NCBI RefSeq assembly: GCF_914767665.1
Contig: NC_059504.1
Span: forward strand, 30,372,001 to 30,436,000
DNA: 64,000 nt
Direction of reading: 5' to 3'
Source of the DNA: Harmonia axyridis
Lineage: Eukaryota > Arthropoda > Insecta > Coleoptera > Coccinellidae
Part shown: piece by piece, positions 1-12,236 of the stretch
Layout: each line of letters begins with the position of its first letter
Numbering within the stretch: position 1 is the stretch's first letter
Notes under the pieces: generated by a model
Database searches by the model: none
Told to the model about the DNA's origin: nothing
Seen by the model: the letters and a program-made list of their open reading frames with translations, nothing else
Position numbers and translations under genes: made by a program

Positions 1-655
1 GATTTTTTCAAATGTTTACTTTGGATCTGAATCAATGAATAATTTAGTTTTTACCAAAATGAAAAGCAATGAATAAATCAGTAGTATAGCATTTTTGAAA
101 TGGCCATATAGCACCTATTCCTATGACGATTAAAAGTTTGGAAACTTTAGTGAACGAATAGGTATCTACATTTTTATACAAATTTGATCATTCATTCATG
201 ACATGGAAATTTTCAATAAATTGTTGCTTTTTAAAGTATTTTATACCTTCATTGAATAGCTGGAAAATTGATACCAATTTCGAAAGTGACTGCCATGTTA
301 AAATTCTTCATATACCGAATGATCCTTCAAAATTTATTTCTGTCGTAACATTTTGACTAGTATTTCAACTGATATATTCTATAGGTTATTGAAATCAATA
401 TCTTCAAAGTACTATTGAAAAGACTTATAATGGAATTTAAAAGAATATGTCTTTCTCAATTTTATAGTCATATATGATATGATGCATAGGTCCAAATTTA
501 ATCAATTCACATCTAAAGTGAATTTTATGTTTAGAAATAATCAGTATAGCTATAATAAACAAACTAAAAAGAGACAGAATGAATAGACTTGCCTTTCAAA
601 TACCCATGGCCTATGTTACCACATAAGCAATTATAATATCTTATTTCGGTGATCT
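1..655. other. AT-rich intergenic stretch, no gene seen
   Basis: No convincing reading frame, RNA gene or repeat end was recognised here. The sequence is strongly AT-rich with ordinary short homopolymers. It lies beyond the 3' end of the Penelope-like element. Confidence 0.5.
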
Positions 656-707
656 GTAACAGGTTTCTAGGTCAGGGATTTATTCACAAAACCAATTTTC
701 TGTAAAA

Positions 708-752
708 AAGACCAACTAGTTTCGACTTTATTTGAAAGTCTTCATCAGGGCT
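708..752 (-). ncRNA. hammerhead ribozyme-like motif in Penelope 3' region
   Basis: Read on the minus strand: the conserved core CTGATGA (748-742), a perfect 6-bp stem II (GACTTT/AAAGTC) with a 5-nt loop, GAAAC (723-719), a very short stem III and GTC (712-710). The order and spacing match the short-stem-III hammerheads known from Penelope-like elements. One extra A lies between CTGATGA and stem II. I could not build a convincing stem I, so self-cleavage activity is uncertain. Confidence 0.55.
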
Positions 753-1060
753 CTGAAATGGAACAACAAGAACTACAATCAAATACAGATGCACGAAATT
801 ACAGCATTAAAAGTTAAAATCTCATTTTTAAAATCTTTACAAACATATAAATTCAGAAAGTGAGGAAACATGTTAGAAAAATATCGTGTTTTGACTGAGT
901 TGTCGACTTACATTTTCACTTTGTGTGGTTCCGTTGTCAATAATTAAAATGTTGGAAATGATAACAACTGCTTGCATAAAGGACTTTTCAAAAACTGAGG
1001 TTAGCATATCAGTTGTTTATGGAGTGTGCGCGTTTAATCTTGGTTGGACAACAACTTCTA

Positions 1061-2816
1061 TCAATCTTTCATTTTTTCTATTAAATAATAGTACGCGGTA
1101 TTCAGAATTTCTATGTCATTTCTCTTATTGATGGAATTTTTGTCCTGTTTTATGGATATCATCTCATGTAATAACTGTTTCTTTAAATTCGTCTGCCTAC
1201 CTAATATTCCTACTGAGCCCGGATCGAAATTAAATAAATGAAGGAGATTTCTAACGTGCTCCGCTAATGCAGTATTATTTTCTTTTTTGTTCTTCAATGG
1301 ATTGAGGATGTTAAGGGAGTCTCTTTTGTGTTCAGAAATTCGGTCCTTAAGGTACCGACCAGTTTGTCCTATATATGTGGCTGGACAGTCTTTACAAGAT
1401 ATTTTATAGATGATGTTACTGAGTAATTCTATGGAGGTTGCACTCTTCGTTTTTGTGAAGAATTTTTTAGTATTATCAGATTTGAATGCTATATTGATGT
1501 TTAATTTGGTGAATATATTCTTGATTTGCTCTCCTAGATTTTCAACGTAAGTTACTTTGAAATACTTTTTGTTTTCCTCTTCTTCTTGTGGTCTGTGGTG
1601 CTCAGGTTCTTTTCTGTTAAGAATTTTATTTATGAATTTAGCGGGATAGTTATTTTTTTTCCAGAATTGATTTTATTTTAATGATATTTTGTTCGTGAAA
1701 TTCGTTGTAAGAAAGTTTGAGAGCTCTATGTTTTAAATTATTAATGATGTTAATTTTTTGTGTCATATTGTGTTTTGAGTTGAAATTAAGTATTCTCCCG
1801 GAAAATATTGGTTTTCGGTACCAGTCTGTTATTATCCTATTATTTCGTCTAATCAACAATATTTCTAAAAAAGGTAGTGTATTATCTCGTGATTCTAATT
1901 CAATAGTGAATTTTAAGCGGGGATGAATGCTATTGAATGCTGCAAAGATTTCATCCTTTTTATCGAAAGGAATACATGTGAAAATATCATCAACATATCT
2001 CTTGAAAAATGGTATCTCAAAACTCAATTTTTCAATGACTGAATTCTGAACCTCCACCATAACTATGTCAGATGTAACCGGTGCCAAATTATTTCCCATA
2101 CCCAGTCCAAAGATTTGCTTGAAATATGTGTCATTAAACACAAAATAACTATTTTCGATGCAAAAAGTGAAGAGTTGTAAAAAATCATTGATTGATAAAG
2201 TTGTATGAGGCTCAATTTTTTCCCAACTTTTTTTGATTATTGCTATTGTCAAGTCAAGTGGAACATTAGTATAGAGTGATACTACATCTAGTGAAATCAG
2301 TATGTAGTTGTCTGGAATTGTGACAGTTTTCAAATATTCTACCAAGTCGAAGGAATTTCTCGTGTATCTATCGTCCTTTTCAAAAGCAGGTTATATAAGG
2401 GGCTTCCGGTGTATGAGACAATTGGTCTTAATGGGTTATTTATCTTATGAATTTTAGGTAAGAAATAGATCCTAGGACATAAACCATTAGTACATTTCAA
2501 GAGTTTGTAAGTGCTATCTCCAATCTTTTTATCCTTGTATAACTTTGATATAATTTTATTTAGTTTAGATTGAATAGTTTTGGTTGGATCATCATTAAGT
2601 TGGCAGTAGGTTGTGTTATCATTCAAAATATCTGAAGCTTTTTTGTCGTATTCTTCCTTGTATATGGCTACAGTTGTTTTACTTTAATCCGCTTTAGTAA
2701 GAATTATATTTTCGTTGGCTTTAAGGAACTGTTTTGTATCCTTTGTCCACTTCATCAATATGCTATTTAATTTGTCTGTGTTGTTGTTTTTTGATCTTAT
2801 AAAATTAGTGAACCTG
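1061..2816 (-). pseudogene. Penelope-type reverse transcriptase / GIY-YIG endonuclease, broken
   Basis: The reading frame runs leftwards. The upstream piece (2816-2339) carries the N-terminal RT region with the RPIVS motif; an in-frame TAA near 2686 sits in a TKAD context. A one-base frameshift near 2360 leads into the central RT piece (2345-1650), which has DVVSLYTNVP, a GLGMGNNLAP block and the catalytic RYVDDI box. A second shift in an A-run near 1660 leads to a linker and a GIY-YIG domain (about 1417-1061) with IYKISCKDC and YIGQTGR and a downstream glutamate/histidine region. Penelope RTs are related to telomerase RT, and the GIY-YIG domain cuts the target. The family assignment is secure; function is lost. 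Confidence 0.88.
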
Positions 2817-3288
2817 ATATCAATGTTCATTTCCAAATTTTGACAAATATCTATCGAATGTATCGATATTTTCTGGCACTATCGAAATGTATCGAAATAT
2901 GCAGAAGTAAAATATCGATATATACCGCTGTGATATTTTGGTGTGAAAAAATTCTGTTGATTTGAATAAAGTTTTTCTATCATATAGGATAATAATAAGA
3001 TTCAGATGACAAGATTCAGTGGAAAACGACATATTTAGTAGTTTGCTTCCATTTTTATGGAGTATTTTGTCCTACTGAACATTCATAGGGACATTGATGT
3101 TGACGAGGACGCTGTGATTACAAGGTTTTCAAAGGGTTCAAAGTTTTAAAGACCAAATTAGATTTTGTGTTGCAGTTGCCAATTGTCTTCTTTTTTTTTC
3201 TTATTAAATAATCTATTTTTTTTTAATTTTCACCTGAATGGTAAAAACCCTGATAAGTAAATAATGATATTATAATACAACAAATACA
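2817..3288. other. intergenic, with ATCGAT-rich patch
   Basis: No gene seen. Between about 2845 and 2935 the string ATCGA recurs in both orientations with AT-rich spacers. This resembles the subterminal motif arrays of some hAT-like non-autonomous elements, but no ends or target duplication were recognised. Confidence 0.3.
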
Positions 3289-4544
3289 TAAGGGTATAAC
3301 TTTTTTTGCGAAATTCGAGGCTTTATTGTCAAGAACTGATTTTACATTCATAATTCAAAGTACTGCCCATCGCTGGTCACTACTTCCTATCATCTTTCGG
3401 ACAGCGTACGAATTGAAAAAACTGGTCATCTTTTGAAGCAATCCACGAATCGATCCAAGTTTTCACTTCTTCATGAGATCGGAAGTGTTGGTCAGCCAGG
3501 CCGTGTGCTATTGATCGAAACAAGTGATAGTCCGTGGGAGCAACTACTGGAGAATACGTTGAGTGGGGTGGGAATTTCAATTTCAACGTTTCCAAGTATA
3601 TCTTGACTACTTTCGCAACATGGGGTCGAGCATTGTCATGCAGTAAAATAAATTCATCTTCTCTCTGGTGGTATTGCGGCGGTTTGTCTCCCAATGCTCG
3701 GCACAAACGCATTAATTGCGTTCGATAACGATCGTTGTGATTCTTTCAGTCATAATACAGGACGCCGAGCTGGTCCCACCAAATACTGAGCATGACCTTA
3801 GAACCGTGAATATTCGGTTTAGCCGTCGATGTGGAAGCATGGTCGGGATATCCTCATGATTTTATGCGCTTGGGATTATCGTAATGAACCCATTTTTCGT
3901 CTCCAGTCCCAATCCGATGCAGAAACCCCTTTCGTCTTTGCCTTGCAAGCAGCTGTTCACAAGCAAATAAACGCCATTCAAACACCTCGCGGCTTCAACT
4001 CGTACCGCACACAATTTTCTTGTTTCTGAATCATTCCTATGACTTTCAGGCGTTTTGAAATGGCTTTAAGTGTCACTCCTATTGATCCTGCCAATTATTG
4101 TTGCGTTTGACATGAGTCTTCTTGATTAATTATTGCCTCCAATTCTGCATCTTCAAAAACCTTCTCTCTTCCACCGCGATACTGGTCTTCGACATCAAAA
4201 TCACCATTCTTGAAGCGTTGAAACCACTCTTGGTACGTTCTTCCACCAATATCGGTCTCACTATAGGTATTTGAAAGCATTCGATGAACCTCAACCGCAT
4301 ATTTCTTCATATTTTAGTAGAAAATTAAAACCTCCCGCAAATGACGAGAATATGGCTCGTAAGCTAACATGGTTAATAGTGAATAACTTTATGATGCAGA
4401 CACAAATCGACTAACATGTCGGTGGCGTTATGTTCACAAATACCTTAACTTATTGTATGACATCTATGATATATGTATTTCTACTACCACTTACCGTTAC
4501 AGCCATCTATTCCAAAATGGCGGAAGCAAAGTTGTACGCCTTAT
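3289..4544 (-). mobile_element. mariner element copy 1 (decayed, ends recognisable)
   Basis: Imperfect terminal inverted repeats are visible: TAAGGGTATAAC at 3289 and the inverted GTTGTACGCCTTA ending at 4543, both next to TA as expected for Tc1/mariner. The interior aligns along its length with the better-preserved mariner copy at 21936-23222. The length, about 1.25 kb, is normal for mariner. Confidence 0.8.
3380..4370 (-). pseudogene. mariner transposase, broken
   Basis: The N-terminal helix-turn-helix half (4370-4095) contains a FKNGDFDVED block and EDSCQTQ. An in-frame TAA lies about 18 codons in. The catalytic half carries TGDEKW near 3900 (first Asp), HDNARPHVA (second Asp) and SPVVAPTDYHLF (third Asp kept in TDY; the usual D of SPD is V). 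A TGA at 3854-3856 replaces the Trp of the conserved KSWG block, and there is at least one frameshift. The start at 4370 was chosen because it aligns with the N-terminus of the second copy. Mariner transposases are DD34D cut-and-paste enzymes; this one cannot be functional. Confidence 0.85.
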
Positions 4545-5635
4545 ATAAATATTCATATGAATATCTGAATATAAATAGTTTTGAGAGGTTAGGCTTGATA
4601 TCGGTGTAATCTGGGATTTGGTCCCATAAAAAACTCGAAGCTCATAACGGCGAACCCCCTCAAAATTCAAGGCTAGGACCGCCCTTGATTTGTCGTCATG
4701 GAAAGTTATTTGCATCAAATATTTTCATGAAATTAACAATGAGTACAATATTGAGTACAATATTTTATTTTGTTATTTTTCAATATAAATATTTTCATGT
4801 GAGCAAGGGTAAAACGATATATTCTAGGAAAAAAATCATATAGAATTCCACCCTAAAATCAGCATAGTTTACCGAGTGAATCGTCTAAAATCAGCTAACG
4901 ATACAAGGTTTCCGAAAAAAATCTTTTATTTTCTAGAGGGATACCCAGTGAAGGATCTACCGGCATAGTGACAGGGTCCAAGGGGAGGAGCCCCTCCGGC
5001 GAGCTGAGCGAGTTCCGTAGAAATAGCCTTTCGAATATTTTTTCTGAAGTTTTCGAAACTTTCAATTCAATCTGAATAAACTGTAGCCTCTAGATGTTAA
5101 ATAACAATTTCAGGAGTCGTTATGAATATGATGTGGATAGCTGAACCAGAAACATAAAAATTTCAAACAAAATATCATAAAAAAATTATCCACTCTTTCC
5201 TTGATCACAAAACCGACGAGTTTGGCATAAGCATTACTAGGCTTCGGATGAATATGCATTTGCATAACTGCATATTCCAATGTATATTTCAGTTGAAGTT
5301 CAAATTTTAATCTTTTTCGGTTTTAAATGCATATTTCCAAGATAAAATTTGTTTTATTGTTTTTCAAGAACGAATCTAATAGAACCGTAAATTGGGCAAA
5401 TTCCAAACAGGTCTTATAACTTTTTATGACCTACCCAACCCGCAAATAATGCTGTATTCGGATAAAATATTTATCCCAAATAATGACATTATCATCATGA
5501 CATCATCTGGTAAGAAAGATAGTTAACCTGAATAAAATTTCATTTTGAACCATCAAACTTACTCAAATTATAAATAACTTGATGATTATAGGATTCTGTG
5601 CAGTGTGACCAAATTCAGTAGAAACCTACTTTTTT
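4545..5635. other. intergenic; GC-rich hairpin near 4960-5030
   Basis: No coding region recognised. At about 4965-5025 an abruptly GC-rich stretch contains the short hairpin AGGGG-AGGAG-CCCCT. It resembles the repetitive tails of some dispersed insect repeats, possibly Helitron-like, but I could not define ends. Confidence 0.3.
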
Positions 5636-8600
5636 CAGGGCCGTTTCTAGCCAAATTGCCGCCCTAGGCAAATACCCAATTTGCCGCCCTAACAGTCAAC
5701 TCTGCAGAATGCAAAAAATTTATTTTGCGTTATAGGAGTCTTCTACCGAGATATGGAAATTTGAAGGAGACTGTTTGTAAAATTTTGATAATAATAACAT
5801 AGAAAATATAGAAACAAAACCAACAAGTTCAAACTTATAAAAAAAATAAAAAACATTTTAGGATTGGTGAGTAACAATAATAAGAACACATGAATGACTA
5901 GAACAAAAAATGAAAGTATCTGTCCGGAAAAATATTCAGCGAATTATTTAGAAATTATTTTTCCGATCATTCGAATAAATGATCGAAGTTGTACAGGGTG
6001 GGCAAATAAGCGAGGTAAGCGGCTATATCTCAGGAACCACTCATCGTAGAGACTTGCGGTAAAAAATTTTACCACTAAAATAAACAAAAAAAAACACTGG
6101 AAATTGTTTTGAAGTTCATACCTCCACCGCTAGGGGGCGTAATAGCTATCGTCGAGTAGAAAAATGCATTTTACTCGAAAAATTTTCATATTAAGTTGGA
6201 AAAAAAATATCATCACTGTAAACCTTAGAAAATTCTCTATCTGTTTGAATTGTCACTTTCGATTTTGCGACATCAAATAAGGGTGGGGGAAAGATAGAAA
6301 TCTGACTGATTGAAATGTCTGTAACTTCAGTTTAGCTCAACATTTTGGAGCAAATTAGATCTTATTTGAGAGACAACATCTTGTTGATTAAGGAAAAAAT
6401 ATACTCATGACGAATTTGATTCAGCTGCTTCCGATAGGGAGCGCTAAGTCAGAAGTTCATTGTTTTGTTCATTTTTCTCTGAAATTTCAAATGTAATGAT
6501 AGGATTTTCTTAACAGAAACAAAAATTTCATTAAATTTGCATGAAAAAACCTGAAGGTCGCAAAGCGATAATTTCAGGCGTTCTGAAGTTATGGCCGAAT
6601 GAAGGTATTCTTCAACTGATGCACTGCGAAAAACCAAATTGAGTCTTCAAGTTCTAACAGAAACCGAAATCCCATCAAATTTGTATGAAAAAACCAAAAA
6701 GGTCGCAAAGCGATAGCTTCAGGGGTTCTGTATTATGGACGAAAAAAGATATTCTTCAACTGATGCACTGAAAAACTAAATTGTGTCTTCTTTCGGCCAT
6801 AACTCCAGAACGCCTGAAGCTATCGCTTTGCGATCTTTTGGTTTTTTCATACAAATTTGATGGGATTTCTGTTTCTGTTAGAACTTGAAGACTCAATTTG
6901 GTTTGTCGCAGTGCATCAGTTGAAGAATATCTTCTTTCGGCCATAACTTCAGAACGCCTGAAATTATCGCTTTGCGACCTTGAGGTTTTTTCATGCAAAT
7001 TCAATGAAATTTTTGTTTCTGTTAAGAAAATCCTATCATTACATTTGAAATTTCAGAGAAAAATGGACAAAACAATGAACTTCTGACTCAGAGCTCCCTA
7101 TCGGAAGCAGGTGAATCGAATTCATCATGAGTATATTTTTTCCTCAATCAACAAGATGTTGTCTCTCAAATAAGATATAATTTGCACAAAAATGTTGAGC
7201 CAAACTGAAGTTACAGACATTTCAATCAGTCAGATTTCTCTCTTTCCCTCACCCTTATTTGATGTCGCAAAATCGAAAGTGACAATTCAAACAGATAGAT
7301 AATTTTCCAAGGTTTACAGTGATAATATTTTTTTTCCAACCTAATATGAAAATTTTTCGAGTAAAATGCATTTTTCTACTCGACGATAGCTATTACGCCC
7401 TCTAGCGGTAGAGGTATGAACTTCAAAACAATTTCCAGTGTTTTCCTTTGTTTACTTTAGTGGTAAAATTTTTTACCGCAAGTCTCTACGATGAGTGGAT
7501 CCTGAGATATAGCCGCTTACCTCGCTTATTTGCCCACCCTGTACATTATTTCCATTTAACGAATTCGATACGTTTTTTTGCCGACATTTCTAAGTTTTCA
7601 TCAAATTATGCCGTGAATTGTAAAGACTCAAAAACATGGAGTTCGCTACATATACCTTTCATATTTCATAATAATAATAATATTAAATAAGGACCCGCTT
7701 TTTTATGAAAAGTTAAAAAGGTTTTATGGACGGAAAATGTATTGAGTTTAATTATTTCTTATGAATTCAAATATAATCAGAAAAGATTATTTATTGATAA
7801 ACTACTGAAGAAATTAATAAAAATTGTTGGACAGAAAAGATAAAAATTCCATTTCTTGAATATATTTGGTTTTTTGCGTGAATTGTTCGTAAACCCGTAT
7901 TAGGTCACAAAAATCTACCTTTGATTTCAGCAGCTGGTATCACGTAAACAAAACCGATCTTCGACAGAGGGATAAGAGGCAATAAAGTGATAAAACTGTG
8001 AATAGAAACCAATTGCTAGTTATGAAAAGAAGCAAGGAGGATTTCTTATAAAGACACGTCCCGGCCAGTAATGTTTTCAAGATGTTTGAAATGTGTAAAT
8101 AGAATCTATTACAAATGTTCGAATGATAACTATTTCAGTTCGCTCTTAATATCGCTCTTATGCCTACTACCGAAAAAAAAATTGCAAGACCTTCCGGATT
8201 TCAGAATTGTACCTACCATTTTAACACCTGACAAAGTACCTTATCGAGTATCTGAAAAAGTATCTTCAGATAGTTATTTGATTTCTTTTTTTGAAGTATC
8301 TTAAGATACCTTTGCAAAAAAAGTATCTTATTTTGTATCTAGATACTCTTATAAAGTAAGTTTGACGGCTTTGTCAACTTTATTTTAAAATATTTATTAT
8401 TTATAAAATTTGAAATACTATTCTAATTTCCAATCAGCATTGAAAAAATCAAATTATTATTCCGGAAAAAAATCAAGGTTAAAGTAAAAAAAAAATCTAT
8501 TCAATAGATTCCTTTAGTAATTTAGTAGATTTCTCGGGAAAAGTAGAAAATACCTTCCTCCAATATTTCCGCCTCTCTAGAATAAGCTCTGCCGTTTCAG

Positions 8601-8899
8601 GTTCTTCTGCCGAGTTCCGACTTTATGAAATGCATGAACATTTTGTTTTTTTTATCTTTAAAATAATAGTGTGTAACAATCGGAGGATACGGATGAACCA
8701 TTATTTCAAATTCGAATGCGCCCACCCCAAAAATAGTTAATTCGATAAAAAATCATTTCTGAAATTCTTTGAAATTAAAAAGAACTATTCAACACATTCT
8801 CTTTGGAATTCGGATTTCTGAAAAAACATTGAAAATGCCGCCCCAAATATTTGCCGCCCCCGCAAAATGCCAGTTAGCCAACCTCCAGAGCGGGCCCTG
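5636..8899. mobile_element. possible hAT-like non-autonomous element
   Basis: The left end reads CAGGGCCGTTTCTAGCC followed by TTGCCGCCC. The right end, read inverted, is CAGGGCCCGCTCTGGAGG followed by GGCGGCAAATA. CAGGG-type ends with matching GCCGCCC blocks suggest a hAT-like terminal inverted repeat. No 8-bp target duplication was found and no transposase is present. The interior is largely taken up by the foldback element at 5992-7543 and AT-rich sequence. Confidence 0.4.
5992..7543. repeat. foldback element 1, near-complete 1.55 kb palindrome
   Basis: It begins TACAGGGTGGGCAAATAAGC and ends with the exact inverse at 7528-7543. The two halves are inverted copies along most of their length, meeting near 6768. 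Each arm contains two diverged copies of an inner unit of roughly 145 bp with CGCAAAGCGATA and ATTCTTCAACTGATGCACTG. The TA at each end fits a Tc1/mariner-type target. There is no transposase; the short reading frames inside are translations of the repeat. Confidence 0.85.
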
Positions 8900-9546
8900 A
8901 TTCAGTGTTTAATTTAGAAGAATTTCCTTAAAGACAATTGAAAGTTCCGGGCGAATTACGTAAAGTATGAGAACGTTTTAGAAAAATATTATCTTGAAAT
9001 TATTGCTTTCTTATTCTACAGCTTACGTTTTGAACATGCGGACACAGTGTATAGATCATTGAATAAAATGTTGTTTGAAAAATTTCCGAAAACGTATTTT
9101 TTTATTAGTATTTCAGATTCAATGTCGAAAGGTATCTCATATCTAGTAACTCGAACAATCATGTTCAAAAAATTTTGTATTTGGTTATCTTTTATTCGGT
9201 ATCTTGTACATTTTTGCCAGCGATTGCATGCTCTGGCGGAAACAGGTATACAGGTCGTGAAGAATGAAATCTCAAAATTTGATTATTTTAGTATCACGTT
9301 TTCCAATAGTCCATAAAACAAATATAGTATTATTTACACTTACAGTTAGGTAAGTGACAGCGAAAATTTGAATGTTAATAATAAACATGTTGAAGGGTCG
9401 AAAAATTGATACGTGAAAAAAAAGAATTAGGATTCTTCCATGGTGAATGTAAATGAATTAATTCGAATGAGATTTCGAAAAAAAAACATTGAGAACTCTA
9501 CTGAATGTTAAAATGATAGAATTCATTGATACCTCATTCAGAAGTT
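7544..9546. other. AT-rich intergenic; AGTATCTT motif cluster
   Basis: No supported gene. Between about 8235 and 8350 the motif AGTATCTT recurs in both orientations, including the palindrome AAGTATCTTAAGATAC. This suggests the remnant of a non-autonomous DNA transposon. The rest is AT-rich sequence without recognisable features. Confidence 0.35.
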
Positions 9547-12213
9547 TGTAATGAAGTGAAATTCGTTACTAGAATCACCCGGTATAATTCACCCCTGGTT
9601 TGGAATTCTATCATTATTCTACCAGTCATATGAGTAGGTGAAAATAAAATTTTAATTGAGAGCAGTGAAGGTATTTTTCGTCCACTTCAGGAAAATTCAT
9701 TTGGAATAATTTCTGATTTATTTATTTCATGAAAATATAACGATGCAATTTAAAATGTCAGCCTATGTATGAAAACTTCCGAGCGACACCGCGATGGACT
9801 TTATCTCTTCAATATGATCTTTTTTACATGTTGTCGTTAGTTTTTCATAGGCACACCGCCGATTTTGAGACTCGAAATTTTCCCCTTCCAACCGACATTA
9901 CAAGTGAGGAATTTCGAAATAGGACGATTATTCTTGTCGGTGTCGTCGGAGTAGAAAGATATTTTTCCAATTAGTCTCGCCGGTGTCTTCGAAGTATAAA
10001 GATATTTTCCGATTTACTCCTGTCGGTGTCTTCGAGCTAGATATTTTCTGATAGTTATTGAGCGAATTGTTTTGTGGTTTTCCTGGAGTAATATTTACGA
10101 GTTGAATTTGTAGTTTAATATTTTCTTTTTGAACGTTGGACGTTTTAGTGCAGTATTTTATATTAGTGAATTTGACATTTAGCCGTACACGAAAATAATT
10201 TGAGTTCGTGTGGTGAAGTGTGAAGTTCTTAGGATTGGTAAGACCCGTTTTATTCCTGTCGGTATTACCGGTGACTTTCCTGTGTTCCATCGCTATTTTC
10301 CGAGTGTGATTAATTTGTAAATTATTTTATTTCTTTGATCTTTCTTTCTCAAGTAGGGTTTGTCTGTCCGGTTCCTTATTTCGAGCAACTCTTATTTGGA
10401 ACTACCGGGCAAAACTCCTTATCTTGGGGAGAGGAGTCGTTTATTTCCGATCTCCGAATCACTGCTGTCTTTAAGGTTAATTACCCTGTCCGGTCTGACT
10501 CGAGTCGTGAATTGGTGGATGCGCCGAGGTATACCCCGAGTGAAATTTATTTCTTTGATCTTTTATTCTCAATTGGAGTTTGTCTGTCAGGTTCCAGATT
10601 GCGAGCGACTTTTATTTGGAAATGCCAGGCATAATTCCTTTTTTCGGGGAGAGACGTCGCTTTATTCCGATCTCCAGATGACAGCAGCCTCTTCGGCGAA
10701 TTACCCTGTTCGGTCTGACTCGAGTCCTGAATTGGTGGATGCGCCGAAGTATTCCCTGAGTGAAATTCATTTCTTCGATCTTTTTTTCTCAAGTGAAGTT
10801 TGTGTGTTAGGTTCCTTATTGCGAGCAACTCTTTTTTGGAACTACCAGGCAAAACTCCTTATCTTGGAAAGGGGGGTCGCTAATTTTCGATCTCCGGATC
10901 ACCGCGGCCTTTTCGGCTAATTACCCTGTCCGGTCTGACCCGAGTCGTAAATTGGTGGATGCGCCTAAGTATACCCTGAGCGAAATATATTTCTTAGATC
11001 TTTCTTCTTCAAGTGGAGTCGGTCTGTAGGGTTCCTCATTGCGAGCAACTTTTATTTGGAATCACCAAGCAGAATTCCTTTTTTTGGGGAGAGGGGTCGC
11101 TTAATTCCGATCTCTGGATCACAGCAGCCTTTTCGGCGACTTACCATGTCCGGTCTGACTCGAGTCGTGAATTGGCGGATGAGCCGACAAGTACCCTGCT
11201 TGAAATTTATTTCTTAGATCCGTCTTTCTCAAGTGGAGTCTGTGTGTCGGGCTCTTATTGCGAGCAACTCTTATTTGGGACCACCAGGCAGAACTCCTTA
11301 GCCTGTGGAGAGGGGTCGTTGATTTTCGATTTACGGATCTTTGTGGTCATTTCGGTGAGTCATCCTGCCCAGTCTGACTTGAGATTTATTCTGGTGGATG
11401 CGCCAACGAATATCCTGATTGGTATTTATTCCTTAGATCTAACTTTTTCAAGTAGAGTCTGTGTATCGGGTCCCTTATTTGGGACCACCAGGCAGAACTC
11501 TTTGTCTTGGGTAGAGGGGTCGTTTATACTGATCACCAGATCACAGTCGCATTTTCGACAGAGTATTTTGCCCTGATTCCCTTGATATCCATTTTGGTGG
11601 ATGCGCCGATACAAGACCTGATTCAGTTTTGTTCAGGCTTGTTTTCTCGAATGAAAAGGTATCAAACCAGACCGTACGGAACACAGGATAGGTTGTCACA
11701 TCTGACTTATTAGACTGCATCTCACATACCATTCTGCATGCTTTCCACGCTTGTCCGCACTTAAATCATTGCTCAATTTGCCTGCTCACTGCTTACTCAT
11801 TTCTGCTGCTTGATATACGCCACCTGCTCATCTTGCTTAGTTCTCGTTCCGTACCGTGTTGCATTGTAAATATTTGCTTTTGGTGTTAAGTAGCCTTTTG
11901 CATTATTGTATATATAGGATACTATTGTATATAATTTGGTGTTGTACATAAGGGAACGAATAGTGTTAAATATAGTGTCTTTTATTCGTCTCATGGATAT
12001 TTTTTGCCATTTAGTAAAAGAAATCACCACTGGTCAATCGCTCTTTCCTTAGATTGAAATGAATCCTTCTCCAACTGTTTAAAAGCTACCCAGGGTCGAT
12101 AATAGTGAGAGACGTAAGGAATTGCGACCATATAAAATCTATCAAAATTGGCGCCCGAGGTAATATAGAAGGGAAATATTAAACAATCAACAATCCGAAG
12201 AAAGTCGCCGTCA
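9547..12213 (+). repeat. Gypsy 5' LTR, unusually long (about 2.7 kb)
   Basis: It starts TGTAATGAAGTG and ends with a CA at 12212-12213, just before the primer site at 12219; the last few bases are uncertain. It contains six tandem 220-bp units (10330-11620). Compared with the 3' LTR it lacks one extra copy of a 56-bp block containing ACTAGAATCACCC. Confidence 0.7.
10330..11620 (+). repeat. 220-bp tandem repeat array in 5' LTR, six units
   Basis: Units start with a YTTNGATC box at about 10330, 10551, 10771, 10991, 11211 and 11430. Each carries a conserved GTCTGACTCGAGTCGTGAATT segment and a GGTGGATGCGCC segment. The period is 220-221 bp. Long reading frames across the array arise from the repeat and are not counted as genes. 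Confidence 0.85.
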
Positions 12214-12218
12214 CAAAT

Positions 12219-12236
12219 TGGTGCCCGAGCAGGGAC
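12219..12236 (+). other. Gypsy primer binding site, tRNA-Lys-like
   Basis: TGGTGCCCGAGCAGGGAC differs at two positions from the well-known lysine-tRNA primer site TGGCGCCCGAACAGGGAC. It sits a few bases after the LTR end. A partial copy, TGGCGCCCGAGG, lies about 65 bases upstream. Confidence 0.6.

Larger units (their letters stand above)
660..2816 (-). mobile_element. Penelope-like retroelement, degenerate
   Basis: On the minus strand the order is reverse transcriptase, then GIY-YIG endonuclease, then a 3' non-coding region with a hammerhead-like motif. This is the standard Penelope order. Recognisable coding starts abruptly near 2816, so the copy is probably 5'-truncated. The 3' boundary near 660 is approximate; I did not identify target duplications. 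At least one stop and two frameshifts make it non-functional. Confidence 0.85.

Noticed and set aside
6449..7086. Small proteins in the 5992-7543 palindrome (similar peptides on both strands)
   Set aside because: Mirror-image translations of the inverted repeat, with no domain.
8071..8304. 77-residue frame as a small gene
   Set aside because: AT-rich chance frame that ends in an AGTATCTT repeat cluster; no family features.
10330..11620. CRISPR-like array
   Set aside because: Units are 220 bp with no unique spacers and sit in a retrotransposon LTR of a eukaryote.
10335..11732. Long overlapping frames in the Gypsy LTR (up to 187 residues)
   Set aside because: They arise from the 220-bp repeat and occur on both strands; no protein family is recognised.
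12154..12166. TGGCGCCCGAGG as the main Gypsy primer site
   Set aside because: Only the first dozen bases fit; the site at 12219-12236 matches the lysine-tRNA complement over 18 bases, so the first is treated as a partial duplicate.
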